26,551 nt of DNA from CAZGCA01 sp964524145 (GCA_964524145.1 CAZGCA010000084.1:1-26551), one strand, 5' to 3'; counted from the first letter of the stretch, positions 8,365 through 15,220 are shown. A program made the numbers and translations. Notes: generated by a model from the sequence alone, not told the origin.

Positions 8365-9174
8365 TCAGTTGAACGCCATGTTCCAAATGCCGAACGCGAA
8401 GAAGCTTGTTACGGGAAACTTGGTCTGATACCGGACAAACTCAACGTGGCCGTCCATGTAGAGCACATTGCACCCGCCCGGGACATGGTTAAACTCATCA
8501 GCGAGTTGCCCGGGATCGCCGGAGATGGCGTCCCACATAATCGGGATCTCGCTTGTCGCTTTCGTGCTCGCCGCCGGATTGTTGATGTCGGTAACCAGGA
8601 ACCGCTCGATGCCCACGCGCAGCCGGTACATTGTCACGTCGGTTCCGTCAAGTCGCTTCCCTGTCAGGTCGTTGTCTGTCGAGCCGTTCCGCCGGTTCCC
8701 CAACCATGATTGCGCGAACGTAATCCAATCGTGGTCCTCTTCGAGCAGCCAGCCAAAATAGTTGTAGCTATACCCAATAAACGTCGGCTGCAGTTCGCCA
8801 TTGAAGATGCGGAACGTCATCTCTTCTGCCGCGTCCGGGTCTGCTTCCCCGTCGGACGGGCACACACGTATCCCCGGATCGGACACATACTCGGGATACA
8901 TGGATTTCCCATCGCACATTGCGTGGGCGCTATCGTTGAAAGCGTCGGAGAAGAAATCACCGGTTCTCTGCAGGAACGGGAACCGACCGTTCCACTCGTT
9001 TGCGTACATGGTGTAGGTAAGACCCCACTGTTTCAGGTTCCCCTGACAACTCGCCCTTCTGGCAGCCTCTCTCGCTCTCGCGAGCGCGGGCAGGAGAATC
9101 GCCGCCAGAATCCCGATGATAGCGATAACGACGAGCAACTCGATCAAGGTGAAACCGCGATGTTTCGATGACAT
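8365..9174 (-). CDS. Prepilin-type N-terminal cleavage/methylation protein (pseudopilin-like)
   Basis: The 269-residue product begins MSSKHRGFTLIELLVV: a short basic leader, the Gly|Phe prepilin peptidase site and Glu at mature position 5, followed by a long hydrophobic helix rich in Ala/Ile and the ARAREAARRASC segment typical of type II secretion-like pseudopilins in this group. The C-terminal half has a CPSD motif and ends with HVPGGCNVLYMDGHVEF. This is related to the processing-associated H-X9-DG motif but with ten residues between His and Asp-Gly. It is probably exported and processed by a prepilin peptidase not encoded here. The ATG at 9174 has AGAGG 5 nt upstream and is preferred to an ATG six codons earlier. 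It is related to, but clearly diverged from, the three array copies at 11.9-15.1 kb and has its own promoter. Confidence 0.9.
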   Translation of the reverse strand: MSSKHRGFTLIELLVVIAIIGILAAILLPALARAREAARRASCQGNLKQWGLTYTMYANEWNGRFPFLQRTGDFFSDAFNDSAHAMCDGKSMYPEYVSDPGIRVCPSDGEADPDAAEEMTFRIFNGELQPTFIGYSYNYFGWLLEEDHDWITFAQSWLGNRRNGSTDNDLTGKRLDGTDVTMYRLRVGIERFLVTDINNPAASTKATSEIPIMWDAISGDPGQLADEFNHVPGGCNVLYMDGHVEFVRYQTKFPVTSFFAFGIWNMAFN

Positions 9175-9284
9175 CACTGCCTCTTTTTGCATTCCCGTAA
9201 CGACAGTGTGGAAGGGATCTGTACTTACGCTCCACCCACCACCCTTTTTCCAATCTGGTGAGGACTATAGTGAACGCCAAGGAC

Positions 9285-9313
9285 AATATACCATCTGCGG
9301 TCGATTCTGTCAA
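9285..9313 (-). promoter_or_regulatory. Near-consensus sigma70-type promoter for the prepilin-type gene
   Basis: On the minus strand, TTGACA (9308-9313, perfect -35) and TATATT (9285-9290) are spaced by 17 nt. Transcription would begin near 9278, giving a leader of about 100 nt to the ATG at 9174. This is the best promoter by inspection in the window. Confidence 0.72.
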
Positions 9314-9563
9314 CGAAAGGATGCGTCCTGCCTCGCGATCCACAGCGCGGTTGGACGTCGACGGCTCTCAGCGAAGCGTCCGGGTATTCTCTCCCAACAC
9401 AATCAACCACAAAGGCCACCGCATCATCATTACCATGACGGCGAATGCCGCGGTCGGCATCGGTGCGGATGACGGTACGGTGGGACTATTACTGGCCCAG
9501 CAGGGTCAACATATTCTAATGGATTGGCAAAGAAAGGGCTTTCAGATAGGCGTTTCCTGATTG
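9314..9563. other. Gap between the MBL-fold gene and the pilin promoter
   Basis: No gene is supported in these 250 bases. A plus-strand frame (GTG at 9258 to a stop at 9560, 100 codons) crosses the region but has no ribosome binding site, no recognisable motif, and covers the promoter of the opposite gene. Just beyond the MBL stop I see only a 5-bp hairpin (GAAAG/CTTTC), too weak to call a terminator. Confidence 0.4.
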
Positions 9564-10517
9564 CTACGATCCCAGAGCTTTCGCGGCGGCGTATGCGATG
9601 CCCTGGGCGTTAAGAAAGACGTCGTTTGCGAGCACCTGCCGGTCTTGGTCGGTGAGCGTGATACCGCAGTTCGCTGCCTGGGTGGCGAACGATCTGCGGA
9701 CGCCTTCTTCGGCAAACGCTGCGAGCTCGTCGCCGGCAAGTTCTGCAGCGACGGCTTCGTTCGTGATGGTCTCCATCGAGCCTATCGACCAGAGCACCTG
9801 TTCGGCGGCGTCATCGACAGGGGTGACTTCGCCGAAATGGGTCAGGTACACGCGGTCGGCGCCGGTCGCGACGATTCTCCTGACACTGGAGCGCGCTTCA
9901 TCGGGGTCGAAATGGGGAGGCGCGCAGCAGTACTCGACAAACGGTTTTGTTCCGCGCTGCAAGAACGGATACGCTTCGCCGAACGCGTCTCCGGTGAAGA
10001 CCGCGTCCGAGCCCGAGTCGTGAATGCAGATGTGGTGTCTTGCGTGACCGAGAACGTGCATGAAGGTGAACGTGCGGTCGCCGAACTCGATCGTTTCGCC
10101 GTCTTGGACGGTACGGACCCGAGCAGGGTCGACGGGCTCGATCGTGCCGTATGTTGCGTTGAACACCGCTTCACCGTAGATCGCTTTGGCACCCGCAACA
10201 AGCCGTGACGGATCGATGAGGTGCCGTTCGGCACGCGGATGTGCGATAACAACGGCGTTGGGGCACCGGTCGAGCAGTGCCGAGGTACCTCCCGCATGGT
10301 CCAGGTGCAGGTGGGTGATGATGGCGTACTCGACCTGTTCGGGACGCAGTCCGCGGGCTTCCAACGCGTCGATGAGCAGCGGCACTGCGAATGCGGTGTT
10401 GTTGTCGACGAACGCCGCGCGGTCGCATTCGACGATCAGGTACGCGGCGGCAAACTGCGGCATCATGTAGTTGCAGTCGACCGTGACGACGGAATTGGGT
10501 TTGGGGTTCTCTCTCAT
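9564..10517 (-). CDS. MBL-fold metallo-hydrolase
   Basis: This 317-residue protein has the metallo-beta-lactamase fold signature THLHLDHAGG (68-77), with further metal ligands expected at the His in LGHARHH (about 158-162), Asp177 in TGDAFG and His227 in YLTHFGE. That is a complete two-metal set, so it is probably an active hydrolase. The long insertion between strands and the C-terminal helical part resemble family members that act on thioesters, lactones or phosphoesters, but the substrate cannot be read from the sequence. There is no signal peptide, so it is cytosolic. The ATG at 10517 follows GGAGAAGAGT. It lies 390 nt from the downstream pilin-type gene, which has its own promoter, so the two are probably not one operon. 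Confidence 0.88.
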   Translation of the reverse strand: MRENPKPNSVVTVDCNYMMPQFAAAYLIVECDRAAFVDNNTAFAVPLLIDALEARGLRPEQVEYAIITHLHLDHAGGTSALLDRCPNAVVIAHPRAERHLIDPSRLVAGAKAIYGEAVFNATYGTIEPVDPARVRTVQDGETIEFGDRTFTFMHVLGHARHHICIHDSGSDAVFTGDAFGEAYPFLQRGTKPFVEYCCAPPHFDPDEARSSVRRIVATGADRVYLTHFGEVTPVDDAAEQVLWSIGSMETITNEAVAAELAGDELAAFAEEGVRRSFATQAANCGITLTDQDRQVLANDVFLNAQGIAYAAAKALGS

Positions 10518-10552
10518 ACTCTTCTCCGGTTGCTTTGAAACTGAGCTTCCCT

Positions 10553-10581
10553 ATGATATGTGTTCCGTATCCCCAACGCAA
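10553..10581 (-). promoter_or_regulatory. Candidate promoter of the MBL-fold gene
   Basis: On the minus strand, TTGCGT (10576-10581) and TATCAT (10553-10558) are 17 nt apart. The -10 is one base off consensus and the -35 only half matches. Transcription would begin near 10546, about 29 nt before the ATG. Confidence 0.42.
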
Positions 10582-10666
10582 GCCGTGTGCGGGTGAAAGA
10601 GGTTCGCGCAGTCTGTCGTTGGAGTAAGCTTGTCAGCCGCAGCGTCTCGACGCTCCCTCACCCCAA

Positions 10667-10687
10667 CCCTCTCCCGGCGGGAGAGGG
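10667..10687. repeat. Short GC-rich palindrome within a dispersed-repeat-like sequence
   Basis: CCCTCTCCC (10667-10675) and GGGAGAGGG (10679-10687) are perfect 9-bp arms around GGC, preceded by CTCACCCCAA. This matches a palindrome type seen in the intergenic regions of many bacterial genomes (from memory). It has no T-run on either strand, so a repeat is preferred to a terminator. Confidence 0.6.
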
Positions 10688-10696
10688 CGGGAGTAG

Positions 10697-10760
10697 GCGC
10701 AGACTTCCAGCCTGCATGAGCGTGGGCTCAGTTCTTCAATGCAGGCAAGATGCCTGCGCT
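10697..10760. repeat. Double-hairpin intergenic repeat
   Basis: The right half contains GCAGGCA-AGA-TGCCTGC (10741-10757), a perfect 7-bp stem. The left half (10697-10715, starting GCGCAGACTTCC) is an imperfect reverse complement of the right half, so the whole element can also fold as one long imperfect hairpin. Units built on GCAGGCA-AGA-TGCCTGC are frequent, non-coding and dispersed in planctomycete-like genomes (from memory). It sits immediately upstream of a gene stub, next to the palindrome at 10667. Confidence 0.6.
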
Positions 10761-10797
10761 ACGCTGAACCCTTATCATTGGTTCCTTCTTGTTGGAA

Positions 10798-11031
10798 ATG
10801 TCGTTGATCAGACATGTGGCTCATATGAAGCGTTGGAAGATGGTTGTGCTTAGCCCTGCGGTTCTAACTGCAGCGTGTGCGGCCGTGATGGAGGTGATTG
10901 ACGCGGTATACGCTGACAAGCTGCGGTTCGATACAACTGGCAGGTACGTCTGTATCGATTCGATGCATATAGGCGACAAACGCCAACTGTACCTGCTCGA
11001 CGTGAGCGGTATCGTTACCGCAACAAGGTAG
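10798..11031 (+). pseudogene. Stub of a PD40/TolB-like propeller gene (3' end)
   Basis: The open frame ends in TAG at 11029-11031. Its second half, LRFDTTGRYVCIDSM followed by GDKRQLYLLDVSGIV, resembles the last blade of PD40/WD40-like propellers of the TolB or oligogalacturonate-lyase type (FSPDGRYV.FDS...RQLYLLD). The first half (from ATG 10798, or 10825) does not look like such a protein and has no Shine-Dalgarno sequence, although the segment after 10825 could pass for a weak signal peptide. I interpret it as the 3' remnant of a longer gene whose 5' part was lost next to the repeats at 10667-10760. The strong terminator 47 nt downstream in the same orientation fits the original gene end. 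A genuine short secreted protein remains possible. Confidence 0.5.
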
Positions 11032-11077
11032 CGGCCGGAACAGAGCAGCCGGTCAGCATACCGGGAAAGCGAACAGG

Positions 11078-11112
11078 CAAGGGGCGAGGTGAAAACCTCG
11101 CCCCTTGTTTTT
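11078..11112 (+). terminator. Strong intrinsic (rho-independent) terminator
   Basis: CAAGGGGCGAGGT (11078-11090) and its exact reverse complement (11095-11107) form a perfect 13-bp stem closed by a GAAA tetraloop and followed by TTTTT (11108-11112). The T-run lies on the right, so it works for plus-strand transcripts. The only plus-strand frame it can serve is the stub ending at 11031. Confidence 0.88.
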
Positions 11113-11147
11113 CCAATGCATACGCTTCGGCGTCAGTAGCTTTTTCT

Positions 11148-11261
11148 CTCGTTCCCACGGTCCTCCGTGGGAATGCATATCGCCCTACCAGTCCCGGCAG
11201 ACATCCAACAGCCCCTCGCGCCCCGTACGTATCCGTTCCCACGGAGGACCGTGGGAACGAG
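11148..11261. repeat. REP/BIME-like pair of inverted palindromes
   Basis: A 26-bp sequence at 11148-11173 (beginning CTCGTTCCCACGG) recurs as an exact reverse complement at 11236-11261, separated by 62 bp. Each arm is itself a hairpin: TTCCCACGG, a 4-nt loop, CCGTGGGAA. Two head-to-head hairpins is the arrangement of REP/BIME elements, and GTTCCCACG-type units are commonly associated with RAYT-type Y1 transposases (family knowledge). No transposase is encoded here, so it would have been mobilised in trans. Confidence 0.75.
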
Positions 11262-11329
11262 CGTAAACCCCGTTTCGGGCATTACCGTTTCAACTTGCAG
11301 GAGTTGAATGCAGTTTCAGAACCGTCCCG

Positions 11330-11755
11330 TTAGAACTGGGCCATGTCCAGGATGCGCCAAGCGCCGTCTGCGTCCTTCTTCAGCGTCAACTCCATCATCA
11401 GACTGCCCATCGCGCTGTTGTACTCGATCGGCCCGGCTGTCGCCGTCTCGCCCTCGATGACGATCTCGCATTCTTCGTCGTTGACCTCGACATCGTCCAG
11501 AAAGCCTTGATCGACAGCCATCTCGAAGAACTCGCCGAGCTGATCCTTGGTCGCGCCGTCCTGCCCTTCAAAGTCATCCGAGATGGTCGCCAGAACCTTC
11601 TCGACGTCCTGGGCCAGCAGGGCTGCGTTGTAGTCCGCAACCGCACCGGCTGCCAGCTCCTCGTCGGTCGGGCCCTTGCCGATGATCGCGCACCCACAGA
11701 CCAGCACCACCACCATGGCGGCTGCCAACACCGTTGCGATCCTTGAGTTACCCAT
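11330..11755 (-). CDS. Small lipoprotein with NTF2/SnoaL-like domain
   Basis: The 141-residue product starts MGNSRIATVLAAAM and carries a lipobox LVCGC, so the Cys near residue 22 should be lipidated. The rest (DEELAAGAVADYNAALLAQDVEKVLATISDDF in overlapping pieces, then FFEMAVDQGFLDD, and a C-terminal GPIEYNSAMGSL...GAWRILDM) has the helix-then-sheet order and closing W.I.DM of NTF2-like/DUF4440-type domains, which bind small ligands or act as accessory modules. No catalytic residues are evident. The ATG at 11755 has AGGAGG 5 nt upstream, whereas the frame open to 11860 lacks such a site and would bury the lipobox. It lies 155 nt after the last tandem prepilin-type gene in the same direction and may be read through from it. 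Confidence 0.72.
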   Translation of the reverse strand: MGNSRIATVLAAAMVVVLVCGCAIIGKGPTDEELAAGAVADYNAALLAQDVEKVLATISDDFEGQDGATKDQLGEFFEMAVDQGFLDDVEVNDEECEIVIEGETATAGPIEYNSAMGSLMMELTLKKDADGAWRILDMAQF

Positions 11756-11878
11756 TCGTTCCTCCTTTCCGCTGTTGCCGGGAGCAGAGACCGTCTCTTG
11801 CTCCGTTTCGAGGGGTGGGAAGGCCGGGTTCCCGGCTCCGTTCCCTCGCTGCTCACTCATCTGTTTCGTTCATTCGAC

Positions 11879-11890
11879 GCCCGATCGGGC
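11879..11890. repeat. 12-bp palindrome after the pilin-type stop codon
   Basis: GCCCGATCGGGC is a perfect palindrome 20 nt past the stop of the first array gene. Related, slightly decayed versions follow the stop of the middle copy and the orphan 3' end (about 12980-13000 and 14090-14108). Together with GGGCAGTGCCC beside it, it may form a 3' stem. No T-run follows. Confidence 0.4.
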
Positions 11891-11910
11891 ACTGCCCGCC
11901 GTAACGTCGA

Positions 11911-12777
11911 TTAGACACCGCTGAAAGCCGCCCAGGCGCGAGAGACCGGCGTCTCGCCCGGGTACTTAACGAACTCGACGTGTCCGTCCATGTACAGCAC
12001 GTTACAGCCGCCGGGAATATGGTTGAAGTTCGCCGCCAGGTCCGATTCGATTTCGTCGTGCATGACCCATACTTCGCTCTGCGCCTTTGCGGAACCGGCC
12101 GGGTTGTTGATGTCGGTGATCATGAACCGCTCTATACCTTCGCGCACGCGATAGAAGGTTGTATCGCCACTGCTCAGATCCTGGTCGAACGGGCCAGCGC
12201 TTGTCTCCGGGTCCCAACCCAGAATGGTGACAACAAGTGTAACAAACGCCGAAGTGAAGTCGGGGTTGAAATCGCTCATCACAAAAGGGTCCTTGTTCTG
12301 GTCGACGCCGGGCTTCAAGATGTTCTCGTTCGTGAACACCCATGGCCAGTAGCGGTAGGAATTCCAGTCGATCTTGCACGCCAGAACAGGCTCATCGGGA
12401 TCTCCATTCCGATTGTACCGGCCACCCTTGAGCTGACTGACGCCGTCCGAGTCGGACGGGCAGGCAAGGATAAAAACGTCGGTCAGGTATTCCGGATAGA
12501 TCGCATACCCATCAGGATGCGGATGGATCGTAGTAACCCCTGTGAGAATGCTGCCGTCGTTATTGCAGTCCAGCCTCTTAATCGGCGGGAACATGCCGTT
12601 CCACTCGTTCGCGTACATCTTGTAAACCAGGCCCATCTGTTTAAGGTTGTTGGCGCAGCTTGCACGTCTCGCCGCTTCCCGCGCACGCGCCAGTGCAGGC
12701 AGCAGGATTGCCGCCAATATGCCGATGATCGCTATGACCACCAGCAGCTCGATCAATGTGAAACCACGTGATTTCAT
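11911..12777 (-). CDS. Prepilin-type protein, tandem array copy 1
   Basis: The product is 288 residues, beginning MKSRGFTLIELL with the Gly|Phe processing site, Glu5, a hydrophobic helix and ARAREAARRASCANNLKQ, like type II secretion-related pseudopilins. The mature part has KMYANEWNGMFPP, a CPSDSDG motif, KPGVDQNKDPF and a C-terminal FNHIPGGCNVLYMDGHVEF, then GETPVSRAW and a variable end (AAFSGV). The ATG at 12777 follows AGGAGGAAGAG. It is the most downstream of three tandem paralogues. Its last roughly 200 nt are identical to those of copy 3, while its middle differs from both others (SYRYWPWVF against SYSYYPWV), so the array is mosaic. Function is unknown; an exported surface or periplasmic filament-type protein is likely. 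Confidence 0.9.
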   Translation of the reverse strand: MKSRGFTLIELLVVIAIIGILAAILLPALARAREAARRASCANNLKQMGLVYKMYANEWNGMFPPIKRLDCNNDGSILTGVTTIHPHPDGYAIYPEYLTDVFILACPSDSDGVSQLKGGRYNRNGDPDEPVLACKIDWNSYRYWPWVFTNENILKPGVDQNKDPFVMSDFNPDFTSAFVTLVVTILGWDPETSAGPFDQDLSSGDTTFYRVREGIERFMITDINNPAGSAKAQSEVWVMHDEIESDLAANFNHIPGGCNVLYMDGHVEFVKYPGETPVSRAWAAFSGV

Positions 12778-13012
12778 GGGACTCTTCCTCCTGTTCGTAA
12801 AGCTAAGAGAAGCTGTTACCCAGCGCCCTCCGGACATGGTTTAGTCTCCGAAGGATATTTACGACACATACCTTGACACGTCTCGAACCGATGACAATCG
12901 TCCGTTCCCGGTCACCTCCTTTCGAGCTCTACGGCCCTTCCTTCATTCCGTTACTTCCCCTCCCTATTCGTTGCCTCCACGCCCGATTCGGCACTGCCCG
13001 GCCGCGCGTCGA
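12778..13012 (-). promoter_or_regulatory. Repeated leader/intergenic unit, copy A
   Basis: This 235-nt spacer between array copies 2 and 1 is homologous along its whole length to the 237-nt spacer at 13883-14119. It contains AAAGGAGGTGA on the minus strand (12912-12922), a near-perfect complement of the 16S rRNA 3' end, about 140 nt before the ATG at 12777 but with no start codon at a usable distance. The real Shine-Dalgarno AGGAGGAAGAG sits beside the ATG. No sigma70-type promoter was found inside. Confidence 0.55.
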
Positions 13013-13882
13013 TTAGAGATTGCTGATTCGCATCCAGGCGCGAGAGACAGGCGTCTCGCCCGGGTACTTAACGAACTCGACATGTCCGTCCATGTACAGC
13101 ACGTTACTGCCGCCGGGGATATGGTTAAAGTTCGGCATCCCTTGTTCGTCGTACATGATCCATACTTCGCTCTGCGCCTTTGCGGAACCGGCCGGGTTGT
13201 TGATGTCGGTGATCATGAACCGCTCAATGCCTTCCCGCACGCGGTAGTATGTTGTATTGCCGCTGCTCATATCCTGATCGAATGGGTTACTTGCCGTCGG
13301 GTCCAAAGCCCAACCCGGTATGGTGAGAAGATTAAGCAAACCGAACGCCGAAGTGAAGTCAGGGTTGAAATCGGTTGCCAGAAACGGGTCCTTGTTCTGG
13401 TCGACGCCTGGCTTCAAGAGGTTTTCGTTCGTGAATACCCACGGGTAGTAGGAGTAGGAGAGCCGTTGGAACCGGCACGGCAGAATAGGCTCGTTGAAGT
13501 CCGCATTCTTACTGAAATAGCCATCCTTGATCGCACCGACACCGTGTTGGTCGGACGGGCAGGCGAGGACCATAACGTCGGTCAGGTATTCGGGGTAGAT
13601 CGCATGCCCATCAGGATGATCTGCGAACGAGGTGACTGGTCTGACATTGGTGCCGTCGTCGCCGTAGTCGCAGTGCATCCTCTTCGAGGGCGGGAACATG
13701 CCGTCCCACTCGTTCGCGTACATCTTGAAAACCAGGCCCAACTGTTTCAGGTTGTTGGCACAGCTTGCACGTCGCGCCGCCTCCCGCGCACGCGCCAGCG
13801 CGGGCAACAGAATGGCCGCCAGTATGCCGATTATCGCGATCACCACCAGCAGCTCTATCAACGTGAAACCACGTGATTTCAT
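13013..13882 (-). CDS. Prepilin-type protein, tandem array copy 2
   Basis: The product is 289 residues with the same MKSRGFTLIELL start and ANNLKQLGLVFKMYANEW. Its middle (SYSYYPWVFTNENLLKPGVDQNKDPF) is closest to copy 3. Its C-terminal part is the most divergent of the three: MYDEQGMPNFNHIPGGSNVLYMDG, lacking the ESDLAA of copies 1 and 3 and with Ser for Cys in the GGCNV motif. It ends GETPVSRAWMRISNL. The ATG at 13882 follows AGGAAGGAAGAG, a weaker version of the site in its neighbours, so expression may be lower. It is in the same direction as copies 1 and 3, with 235-nt and 310-nt spacers. Confidence 0.9.
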   Translation of the reverse strand: MKSRGFTLIELLVVIAIIGILAAILLPALARAREAARRASCANNLKQLGLVFKMYANEWDGMFPPSKRMHCDYGDDGTNVRPVTSFADHPDGHAIYPEYLTDVMVLACPSDQHGVGAIKDGYFSKNADFNEPILPCRFQRLSYSYYPWVFTNENLLKPGVDQNKDPFLATDFNPDFTSAFGLLNLLTIPGWALDPTASNPFDQDMSSGNTTYYRVREGIERFMITDINNPAGSAKAQSEVWIMYDEQGMPNFNHIPGGSNVLYMDGHVEFVKYPGETPVSRAWMRISNL

Positions 13883-14119
13883 AGGACTCTTCCTTCCTGT
13901 TCGTGAAGCTACAAGAAACTCTTATCCGACGCCCTCCAAACGCGGCTGAGTTTCCGAAGGACATGAACTGCAACACGCTTACCACGTCTCGAACCGATGA
14001 GAGTCGTTCCTTCCCGGTCACCTCCTTTCGATCTCTGCGACCCTTCCTTCATTCCGTTACTTCCCCGCCCTGTTTCGTTCCTTCCACGCCCTATCGGGCA
14101 CTGCCCGGGTGCGCGTCGA
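13883..14119 (-). promoter_or_regulatory. Repeated leader/intergenic unit, copy B
   Basis: This is homologous to the spacer at 12778-13012 and carries the same AAAGGAGGTGA block on the minus strand (14018-14028), about 140 nt before the ATG at 13882. Its other edge abuts the orphan pilin 3' end at 14120-14170, just as copy A abuts the stop of array copy 2. So the repeating unit is gene 3' end plus this spacer. No clear promoter was found. Confidence 0.55.
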
Positions 14120-14170
14120 TTACACGACATTGCAGTATCGCACCCAGGCGCGAGAGACCGGCGTCTCGCC
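14120..14170 (-). pseudogene. Orphan 3' end of a further prepilin-type gene
   Basis: On the minus strand these 51 nt read GETPVSRAWVRYCNVV and a TAA stop, the same last codons as the array genes (GETPVSRAW plus a variable tail) but without any upstream gene body. The flank after the stop (TCGACGCGC) also matches the flank after copy 2. It lies 22 nt beyond the stop of copy 3. It is either what remains of a deleted fourth copy or the original end of copy 3, displaced by recombination. Confidence 0.8.
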
Positions 14171-14192
14171 TGCTGTGACCCTCGCAGACCGA

Positions 14193-15059
14193 CTACGTCG
14201 CCCCGGTGTATTGCAGCCAGGCGCGAGAGACCGGCGTCTCGCCCGGGTACTTAACGAACTCGACGTGTCCGTCCATGTACAGCACGTTACAGCCGCCGGG
14301 AATATGGTTGAAGTTCGCCGCCAGGTCCGATTCGATTTCGTCGTGCATGACCCATACTTCGCTCTGCGCCTTTGCGGAACCGGCCGGGTTGTTGATGTCG
14401 GTGATCATGAACCGCTCGATACCTTCGCGAACGCGATAGAAGGTTGTATTGCCCCCACTCAGATCCTGGTCGAATGGGTTACTTGCCTTCCCATCCCAGA
14501 ACATAAGGGTGAAATAAATCCCTGCAATCGCCGCGGTGAAATCAGGGTTGAAATCGCTTGCCAGAAAGGGGTTCTTGTTCTGGTCGACGCCGGGCTTCAA
14601 GAGGTTTTCGTTCGTGATAACCCATGGATAGTACGAGTAGGATATCCGGCGGAACAGGCACGGCAGAATAGGTCCGTCGGGATCCAAATTCTTGCTGAAC
14701 ACGCCATCCTTGAGCGCACTGGGGCCGTCTCTGTCGGATGGGCAGCCGAGGACCATAACGTCGGTCAGGTATTCGGGGTAGATCGCAATCCCACTAGGAT
14801 GATCTTCGAGCCAGGTGACCGGTCTGAGATTGGTGCCGTCGTCATCGCACGTCATCCTCTTCGGGGGCGGGAACATGCCGTTCCACTCGTTCGCGTACAT
14901 CTTGCACACCAGCCCGAACTGTTTGAGGTTGTTGGCGCAGCTTGCACGTCGCGCCGCTTCCCGCGCACGCGCCAGTGCAGGCAACAGAATTGCCGCCAGT
15001 ATGCCGATTATCGCTATGACCACCAGCAGCTCGATCAATGTGAAACCACGTGATTTCAT
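14193..15059 (-). CDS. Prepilin-type protein, tandem array copy 3 (first transcribed)
   Basis: The product is 288 residues, beginning MKSRGFTLIELL with prepilin cleavage site and Glu5, followed by ANNLKQFGLVCKMYANEWNGMFPP, a CPSDRDG motif, SYSYYPWVITNENLLKPGVD and the C-terminal HIPGGCNVLYMDGHVEF segment. It ends GETPVSRAWLQYTGAT at TAG (14193-14195). The middle matches copy 2 best, but the last 201 nt of shared sequence (14217-14417) are identical to copy 1 (11932-12132). The ATG at 15059 follows AGGAGGAAGAG. It is nearest to the only recognisable array promoter (15310-15338), with a leader of about 240 nt. Confidence 0.9.
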   Translation of the reverse strand: MKSRGFTLIELLVVIAIIGILAAILLPALARAREAARRASCANNLKQFGLVCKMYANEWNGMFPPPKRMTCDDDGTNLRPVTWLEDHPSGIAIYPEYLTDVMVLGCPSDRDGPSALKDGVFSKNLDPDGPILPCLFRRISYSYYPWVITNENLLKPGVDQNKNPFLASDFNPDFTAAIAGIYFTLMFWDGKASNPFDQDLSGGNTTFYRVREGIERFMITDINNPAGSAKAQSEVWVMHDEIESDLAANFNHIPGGCNVLYMDGHVEFVKYPGETPVSRAWLQYTGAT

Positions 15060-15220
15060 GGGACTCTTCCTCCTGTTCGTGAAGCTAATAGAAACTCATT
15101 CCAGCATCCTTCGGAGACCGTTAAATCTCTGAAGGACCTATACGACAGATACCTTGCCACATTTCGAACGGATGACAAACGTTGCTTCCCGGGCACCTCC
15201 TTTCGATCCGTTACTTCCCC
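15060..15220 (-). promoter_or_regulatory. Repeated leader unit, copy C (5' leader of the array)
   Basis: This is homologous to the gene-proximal part of the spacers before copies 1 and 2, including the AGGAGGAAGAG site at the ATG and AAAGGAGGTGC (15193-15203) about 140 nt upstream. Similarity fades beyond about 15220, where the promoter region begins. Confidence 0.55.

Noticed and set aside
9258..9560. 100-codon plus-strand frame
   Set aside because: GTG start without a ribosome site, no recognisable motif, and it covers the near-consensus promoter of the opposite gene.
10667..10687. GC-rich palindrome as a terminator
   Set aside because: No T-run on either side. The sequence type fits a dispersed intergenic repeat.
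11148..11261. CRISPR repeat pair
   Set aside because: The two copies are inverted, not direct, and no regular spacer array exists.
11398..11856. 152-codon minus-strand frame overlapping the lipoprotein gene
   Set aside because: It is an out-of-frame Arg/Ser/Trp-rich shadow of the lipoprotein gene, which has a lipobox and a good ribosome site.
12778..13012. Leader-peptide gene behind the distal AAAGGAGGTGA
   Set aside because: The only conserved frame would start at a GTG inside the ribosome-binding sequence itself, and one copy stops after 18 codons while the others do not.
12971..13876. Long plus-strand frames opposite the pilin-like array (also 11980-12771 and 14109-15053)
   Set aside because: They are similar to each other only because the minus-strand genes are paralogues. 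The minus strand has prepilin motifs and ribosome sites; the plus frames have neither.
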